Assembly: GCF_959025735.1 (NCBI RefSeq)
Contig: NZ_CAUFJQ010000031.1
Span: forward strand, 1 to 17,580
DNA: 17,580 nt
Direction: 5' to 3'
DNA from: an uncultured Streptococcus sp.
Lineage (GTDB): Bacteria > Bacillota > Bacilli > Lactobacillales > Streptococcaceae
This document shows, piece by piece, positions 13,532-17,580 of the stretch. The position numbers were made by a program, and so were the translations under genes. The notes under the pieces are model-generated. The model was not told where the DNA came from, ran no database searches, and saw only the letters and a list, made by a program, of their open reading frames with translations. The first letter of the stretch is position 1, and every line of letters starts with the position of its first letter.

Positions 13532-13780
13532 ATGGTCTATTTTATCTTAGGGATTTTGATTCTCCTTTTTTACCTTTTTATGACCCCCAAAAGTATTCGT
13601 GGTACCTTAAACAGTGTCACAATGGTGGTCTTAATCGTCTCCATTATCGTACTGACTTGTCTCGCCATTTTTCAGATATTCCAACTACCGTCTGAGTTTT
13701 TTGTCGGTGCCTTTCTTGCCTTTGTTGGCTACCTGGCTTTGGTGGATATTTCCAAAATGACGACCAAACAGAAAAAATAA
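13532..13780 (+). CDS. Small membrane protein, DUF3165-like
   Basis: An 82-residue protein that is almost entirely hydrophobic, with about three predicted membrane segments (2-17, 29-48, 56-73), a short basic stretch MTPKSIRGT after the first segment and a lysine-rich end. It resembles the streptococcal DUF3165 family, for which I know no function. A strong AAGGAG site precedes the ATG and the gene follows typA by 23 nt, so it is co-transcribed. A terminator follows, separating it from murD. Confidence 0.8.
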   Translation: MVYFILGILILLFYLFMTPKSIRGTLNSVTMVVLIVSIIVLTCLAIFQIFQLPSEFFVGAFLAFVGYLALVDISKMTTKQKK

Positions 13781-13797
13781 ACGCTGACGTGATTTTT

Positions 13798-13816
13798 AAA
13801 GCCCTTTGGGCTTTTT
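13798..13816 (+). terminator. Terminator of the typA operon
   Basis: AAAGCCC (13798-13804) pairs with GGGCTTT (13808-13814) around a TTT loop, followed by TTAATTTT. Short but GC-clamped. Confidence 0.75.
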
Positions 13817-13834
13817 AATTTTGCTAAAAAAAGG

Positions 13835-13840
13835 TAAAAT
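13835..13840 (+). promoter_or_regulatory. Possible -10 of the murD-murG-divIB promoter
   Basis: TAAAAT at 13835-13840 lies 30 nt before the murD start and just after the typA-operon terminator. The only -35 candidate is TTTTTA (13812-13817) in the terminator T run, with 17-bp spacing. Weak evidence. Confidence 0.4.
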
Positions 13841-13870
13841 AGAGAGTGATAAAAATGGAGCGAAGAAATC

Positions 13871-15220
13871 ATGAAATTTGTGAAACAATTTGAAAATAAA
13901 AAGGTTCTTGTATTAGGTTTGGCTAAGTCAGGCGAGTCAGCTGCCCGTTTGTTAGATCGCTTAGGAGCGATTGTGACCGTCAATGATGGCAAACCTTTTG
14001 AAGAAAATCCAGCAGCACAAAGTTTACTGGAAGAAGGGATTAAAGTTGTGACAGGAGGTCACCCTTTGGAATTGTTGGATGAAGACTTTGCAGTCATGGT
14101 CAAAAATCCAGGAATCCCTTATTCGAATCCAATGGTTGAAAAAGCGCTTGAAAAAGGCATTCCCGTCCTCACTGAAGTGGAATTGGCCTATCTGATTTCG
14201 GATGCGCCAATTATTGGGATTACAGGATCAAACGGAAAAACGACGACGACAACCATGATCGGGGAAGTCTTGACGGCTGCCGGTCAAGGTGGTCTATTGT
14301 CTGGAAATATCGGTTTTCCAGCTAGTCAAGTTGCACAAACAGCAACAGAAAAGGATGTTCTGGTCATGGAATTGTCTTCTTTCCAATTGATGGGAATTGA
14401 AGCCTTCCATCCAGAGATTGCAGTGATTACCAACCTCATGCCGACCCATATCGACTATCATGGTTCTTTTGAAAATTATGTAGCTGCCAAATGGAATCTT
14501 CAAAAGAATATGACAGAAAAAGATGTCATTGTCTTGAACTTCAATCAAGACCTGGCCAAAGAACTCGCTACAAAAACCAAGGCAAGGGTCCTTCCATTTT
14601 CAACGGTTGAAAAAGTGGATGGGGCTTATTTGGAAGATGGACTTCTCAAGTTTAAGGGAGAAGTTGTTATGCGAGCAGATGAACTGGGAGTTCCAGGTAG
14701 CCACAATGTAGAGAATGCCTTGGCAACGATTGCGGTCGCAAAAGTCCGGGGAGTAGAGAATGAGGTCATTAAAGAAACCTTGTCAGCCTTTGGAGGAGTG
14801 AAACACCGTCTTCAATATGTGGATGAGATTCAAGGTGTCAAATTCTACAATGATAGCAAATCGACTAATATTCTAGCAACACAAAAAGCTCTTTCTGGTT
14901 TTGATAACAGCAAGGTGATCTTGATTGCAGGGGGGCTCGATCGTGGCAATGAATTTGATGAATTGGTGCCTCACATTACTGGTTTAAAGGAAATGGTGAT
15001 TCTAGGGGAATCAGCTCCTCGAGTGAAACGCGCAGCAGATAAAGCTGGCGTCTCTTATGTTGATGCGGCAGATGTAGCGGATGCTACAAAGAAAGCCTTC
15101 GACTTGGCTAGCCCTGGAGATGTTGTCCTACTAAGTCCTGCTAATGCCAGCTGGGATATGTATCCGAATTTTGAAGTGCGTGGGGATGAATTCCTTGCTA
15201 CAGTAAAAGGGTTGAAATAA
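13871..15220 (+). CDS. murD: UDP-N-acetylmuramoyl-L-alanine--D-glutamate ligase
   Basis: MurD adds D-glutamate to UDP-MurNAc-L-Ala in the cytoplasmic stage of peptidoglycan synthesis, using ATP. The 449-residue length is normal. The N-terminal Rossmann-like domain starts with VLVLGLAKSG. The ATP-binding P-loop is GITGSNGKTTTT (about 116-127). The central domain contains ELSSFQL and NLMPTHIDYHGS with the conserved histidine, and the C-terminal ligase domain has VKHRLQ, FYNDSKSTN and SPANASWDMY. GGAG about 10 nt upstream serves the ATG. The stop is followed by only one base before murG, so the genes form an operon with divIB. No anomalies seen. Confidence 0.97.
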   Translation: MKFVKQFENKKVLVLGLAKSGESAARLLDRLGAIVTVNDGKPFEENPAAQSLLEEGIKVVTGGHPLELLDEDFAVMVKNPGIPYSNPMVEKALEKGIPVLTEVELAYLISDAPIIGITGSNGKTTTTTMIGEVLTAAGQGGLLSGNIGFPASQVAQTATEKDVLVMELSSFQLMGIEAFHPEIAVITNLMPTHIDYHGSFENYVAAKWNLQKNMTEKDVIVLNFNQDLAKELATKTKARVLPFSTVEKVDGAYLEDGLLKFKGEVVMRADELGVPGSHNVENALATIAVAKVRGVENEVIKETLSAFGGVKHRLQYVDEIQGVKFYNDSKSTNILATQKALSGFDNSKVILIAGGLDRGNEFDELVPHITGLKEMVILGESAPRVKRAADKAGVSYVDAADVADATKKAFDLASPGDVVLLSPANASWDMYPNFEVRGDEFLATVKGLK

Positions 15221-15221
15221 G

Positions 15222-16304
15222 ATGAAAAAAATAATGTTTACTGGTGGGGGAACCGTGGGACATGTGACCCTTAATCTCCTCTTGATTCCAAAATTTATCG
15301 AAGATGGATGGGAAGTTCATTATATTGGAGACAAAAAAGGAATCGAATACCAAGAGATCAAAAAGTCTGGCTTAGACGTGCGCTTCCATTCAATTGCAAC
15401 GGGGAAATTGCGTCGCTATTTCTCTTTCCAAAATATGATGGATGTGTTCAAGGTGGCTTGGGGGACGCTCCAGTCCATTGCAATCCTGCTTCGTGTGCGC
15501 CCACAAGTTCTCTTCTCAAAAGGAGGATTTGTTTCTGTGCCACCAGTGATCGCAGCCCGACTCACGCGTGTTCCTGTCTATATCCATGAGTCCGATCTTT
15601 CTATGGGATTGGCCAATAAAATTGCTTATAAATTCGCTACCAAGATGTACACGACTTTTGAGCAAGCTCATGGTTTGACAAAGAGTGCGCATATCGGTGC
15701 GGTAACCAAGGTTACAGATCATATTCCGCCGACTTCTGAAGAATTAGAAGAAAAAACAAAAGGTTTCCGAAAAGACTTGTCGACCCTTCTCTTTGTCGGA
15801 GGATCTGCTGGTGCGCGTGTCTTTAATGAATTTGTGACAGAGAACAAAGCAGAGCTCTTGCAGCACTACAATATCATCAATTTGACGGGCGATTCAACAT
15901 TGAATCAGGCTGAGGGCGGTTTGTATCGAGTGGATTATGTAACCGATCAGTATTTGCCCATGCTCCATAAGGCTGATTTAGTGGTGACTAGGGGTGGAGC
16001 CAATACCTTGTTTGAACTCTTGGCTATGAACAAACTCCATTTGATTGTACCGCTAGGAAAAGAAGCCAGCCGTGGCGATCAGATTGAAAATGCCCAATAT
16101 TTTGTGGATAAAGGTTATGCAGAGCAATTGCAGGAAGATCAATTGACGCTCGAAACCTTCAATAAAACCATTCAAGAAATGTTGAAGCAAAGCCAAGTCT
16201 ACCACCAAGCAATGGAAAAATCGACAGAACTCCTTTCACTAGACGATTTTTATGGCCTGCTTCAAAAAGATATCAGTAAGGGAAAAGATGACGGACGACA
16301 ATAA
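15222..16304 (+). CDS. murG: UDP-GlcNAc:lipid I N-acetylglucosaminyltransferase
   Basis: MurG makes lipid II by adding GlcNAc to lipid I at the inner face of the membrane. The 360-residue GT-B enzyme has the N-terminal glycine loop GGGTVGHVTLN (8-18). Most bacteria read GGTGGH there, so Val12 is a departure, though I believe it is common to streptococcal MurG. Other landmarks are FSKGGFVSVP (98-107), HES at 122-124, the second glycine loop GGSAGARVFNE (193-203), and the donor-binding TRGGANTLFELL (256-267) with GKEASRGDQIENA (279-291). The ribosome site (AAAGGG) lies in the murD 3' end. The gene overlaps divIB by 17 nt. Confidence 0.96.
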   Translation: MKKIMFTGGGTVGHVTLNLLLIPKFIEDGWEVHYIGDKKGIEYQEIKKSGLDVRFHSIATGKLRRYFSFQNMMDVFKVAWGTLQSIAILLRVRPQVLFSKGGFVSVPPVIAARLTRVPVYIHESDLSMGLANKIAYKFATKMYTTFEQAHGLTKSAHIGAVTKVTDHIPPTSEELEEKTKGFRKDLSTLLFVGGSAGARVFNEFVTENKAELLQHYNIINLTGDSTLNQAEGGLYRVDYVTDQYLPMLHKADLVVTRGGANTLFELLAMNKLHLIVPLGKEASRGDQIENAQYFVDKGYAEQLQEDQLTLETFNKTIQEMLKQSQVYHQAMEKSTELLSLDDFYGLLQKDISKGKDDGRQ

Positions 16305-17499
16305 AAAAACGCCAACGGATGACAAAATTACAGAATTGTCAGCCTGGCAAAAAAGAAACAAAGAATATTTAGAAAAAAAAGCGCTTGAAAAAGCGGAAGA
16401 AGCTGAAACAGAGGAAACTGAAAGCGAAGAAGCAAAAGAAGACGAAGACCTTTCAGAAAAAGAAACAACTTCTGTCTCAGAGGAAGAATCTGAAAAAATA
16501 GAAGAGCCTGAAGAGGAAGATGAATCTGAGGCCGAAGAGGATCCAGAAGCAGATGGAGAAAGTTCAGAAGGAGAAGAGGATGATCCGGCTATAGAGGAGC
16601 TAGATCCTTCAGAGAAGCAAGAGAGAAAGCCTTCATTTTTTAAAGGCTTGAAGACGAAAAAACCAAAGAAGGAACCGACAGTGGCAAAACGCCACATCTA
16701 TCGTGCCCTTCCGGTTATCGGAATCAGCTCGATTGTCGCCCTTCTCTCGATCTACTTTTTAAGCCCCTTGTCCACACAGAAAGTAATTGAATTTTCAGGG
16801 AACAAAGCGGTTGATCAGCAACTCTTGTATGAAAAAAGTCGCATTAAGGAAGAAGATTATACTCTGACGACCTTCCTTCATAAATCGGTCTATGAACAAA
16901 ATATGAAAACGGCTAGTCCGTGGATCAAAGAAGTGCACATGCATTATCAATTCCCAGTGACCTTTAAAGTCAATGTCGTGGAACACAAAGTAGTTGCTTA
17001 TTATGTGACCGGAGAAGACCACTATCCAGTATTAGAAAATGGAGAAGTCGTTGAGACAGTAACTCCAGCTTCGGAATTGCCGTCCTCCTATATTAGTTTA
17101 AAATTCTCAGATCGAGAATTAGTTAGACAATTTGTCCAAGAAATGAAGTCTATTTCTTCTTCCATTACGGATAAAATTGTTTCGGTAGATCTGACTCCGA
17201 GCAAGGTCACCAAGGATCTGGTGACCATCACTATGAAAAACGATAATAAAATCTTGGTGCCTGTTTCCCAAATTACCCGCAAGCTTCCTTATTATAAGGC
17301 GATCAGTAAGCAATTAGACGATGATTCCACCATTGATATGGAGGCTGGAGTATTCAGCTATAGTGAACAATCCATTGCAGCTGCCAAAGAGCAAGCTGAA
17401 AAAGGAAAGGCTGAAAGTACAGAAAAGCAAGAAGAACATTCTGAGGAAGCAAGCCAAGAACAGAATCCAGAAGGAGAGAATTCTTCTGGGAATGAGTAA
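16288..17499 (+). CDS. divIB: Cell division protein DivIB/FtsQ with long acidic cytoplasmic tail
   Basis: DivIB is a bitopic divisome protein that works with DivIC and FtsL to activate septal wall synthesis. The 403-residue product has a cytoplasmic N-terminus of about 138 residues, in which residues 34-106 are more than half Asp/Glu (41 of 73 by my count), followed by a basic stretch (about 112-138). One membrane helix follows (about 139-159), then a POTRA domain starting TQKVIEFSGNKAVD, the FtsQ/DivIB beta domain to about 350, and a charged low-complexity extracellular tail rich in Glu and Ser. The ATG at 16288 is preferred to 16252: it has a TAAGGG site about 7 nt upstream and begins like the family, whereas the longer start would overlap murG by 53 nt. 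Third gene of the murD operon. Confidence 0.94.
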   Translation: MTDDNKKTPTDDKITELSAWQKRNKEYLEKKALEKAEEAETEETESEEAKEDEDLSEKETTSVSEEESEKIEEPEEEDESEAEEDPEADGESSEGEEDDPAIEELDPSEKQERKPSFFKGLKTKKPKKEPTVAKRHIYRALPVIGISSIVALLSIYFLSPLSTQKVIEFSGNKAVDQQLLYEKSRIKEEDYTLTTFLHKSVYEQNMKTASPWIKEVHMHYQFPVTFKVNVVEHKVVAYYVTGEDHYPVLENGEVVETVTPASELPSSYISLKFSDRELVRQFVQEMKSISSSITDKIVSVDLTPSKVTKDLVTITMKNDNKILVPVSQITRKLPYYKAISKQLDDDSTIDMEAGVFSYSEQSIAAAKEQAEKGKAESTEKQEEHSEEASQEQNPEGENSSGNE

Positions 17500-17555
17500 A
17501 GCCCATAAATTATCTCAAATAATTGAAGAAAAAATGTCCATTTTAGGCTTCTTTG

Positions 17556-17564
17556 TGATATAAT
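17556..17564 (+). promoter_or_regulatory. Extended -10 promoter for a gene beyond the right edge
   Basis: TG-A-TATAAT at 17556-17564 follows divIB by about 57 nt. Its product lies outside the window; in streptococci pyrF often follows divIB, but that is only an expectation here. No clear terminator for the divIB operon is seen between 17500 and 17555. Confidence 0.6.
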
Positions 17565-17580
17565 GAAGTTTGGATAGTTC

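Noticed and set aside
16239..16697. A 152-residue Ser-rich minus-strand frame opposite the start of divIB
   Set aside because: It is the complement of the Glu-rich acidic tail (GAA/GAG giving TTC/CTC and frame-shifted Ser codons), overlapping murG and divIB with no promoter or ribosome site.
17500..17555. Terminator after divIB formed by AAGCC (17500-17505 region) and GGCTT (17546-17550)
   Set aside because: Only five consecutive pairs with a loop of about 40 nt and no T run follow; not convincing as an intrinsic terminator.

Overview
The window is a chromosomal segment of a low-GC Gram-positive coccus, almost certainly a viridans Streptococcus (mitis/sanguinis/parasanguinis type). The evidence is the gene content and order (ccdA, a TlpA-like thioredoxin and msrAB followed by a LytS/AraC-type two-component system; yutD-rlmN-vanZ; typA-DUF3165-murD-murG-divIB), strong AGGAG ribosome binding sites, many extended -10 (TGnTATAAT) promoters, and a SigX/ComX cin-box in front of the prepilin peptidase. 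All assignments come from reading the sequence; no database search was possible. I see no tRNA, rRNA, CRISPR array, insertion sequence or prophage gene.

Layout. (1) 1-2910: an extracytoplasmic protein-repair operon. CcdA carries electrons across the membrane, a TlpA-family lipoprotein thioredoxin (pneumococcal Etrx1 type) receives them, and membrane-anchored MsrAB uses them to reduce methionine sulfoxide. Inserted in it is an 88-residue mature lipoprotein that is about 17% methionine with a strict five-residue Met spacing. It is my best candidate for something undescribed: a possible sacrificial oxidant sink recycled by MsrAB. (2) 2930-5449: a two-component system (AraC-type response regulator, then a LytS/YesM-type histidine kinase) with its own promoter and a strong terminator. 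(3) 5513-7744: yutD-rlmN-vanZ-like operon. (4) 7780-9450: a consensus promoter, a tryptophan-type T-box riboswitch and a lone trpB. (5) 9364-10038, minus strand: prepilin peptidase cilC with a cin-box just 7 nt from its start codon. (6) 10075-10758: a divergent DUF910-rhodanese pair whose start codon sits about where transcription should begin, ended by a bidirectional terminator shared with rsuA. (7) 10757-11482, minus: rsuA-type pseudouridine synthase. (8) 11610-13816: typA/bipA and a small membrane protein (DUF3165). (9) 13835-17499: murD-murG-divIB cell-wall and division operon. A new promoter at the right edge points to a further gene outside the window.

Most of the window is conserved core genome. 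The less ordinary parts are the Met-rich lipoprotein, the orphan T-box/trpB unit with its terminator buried in the antisense cilC gene, the two near-leaderless divergent genes, and a rhodanese-fold membrane protein that contains no cysteine at all.
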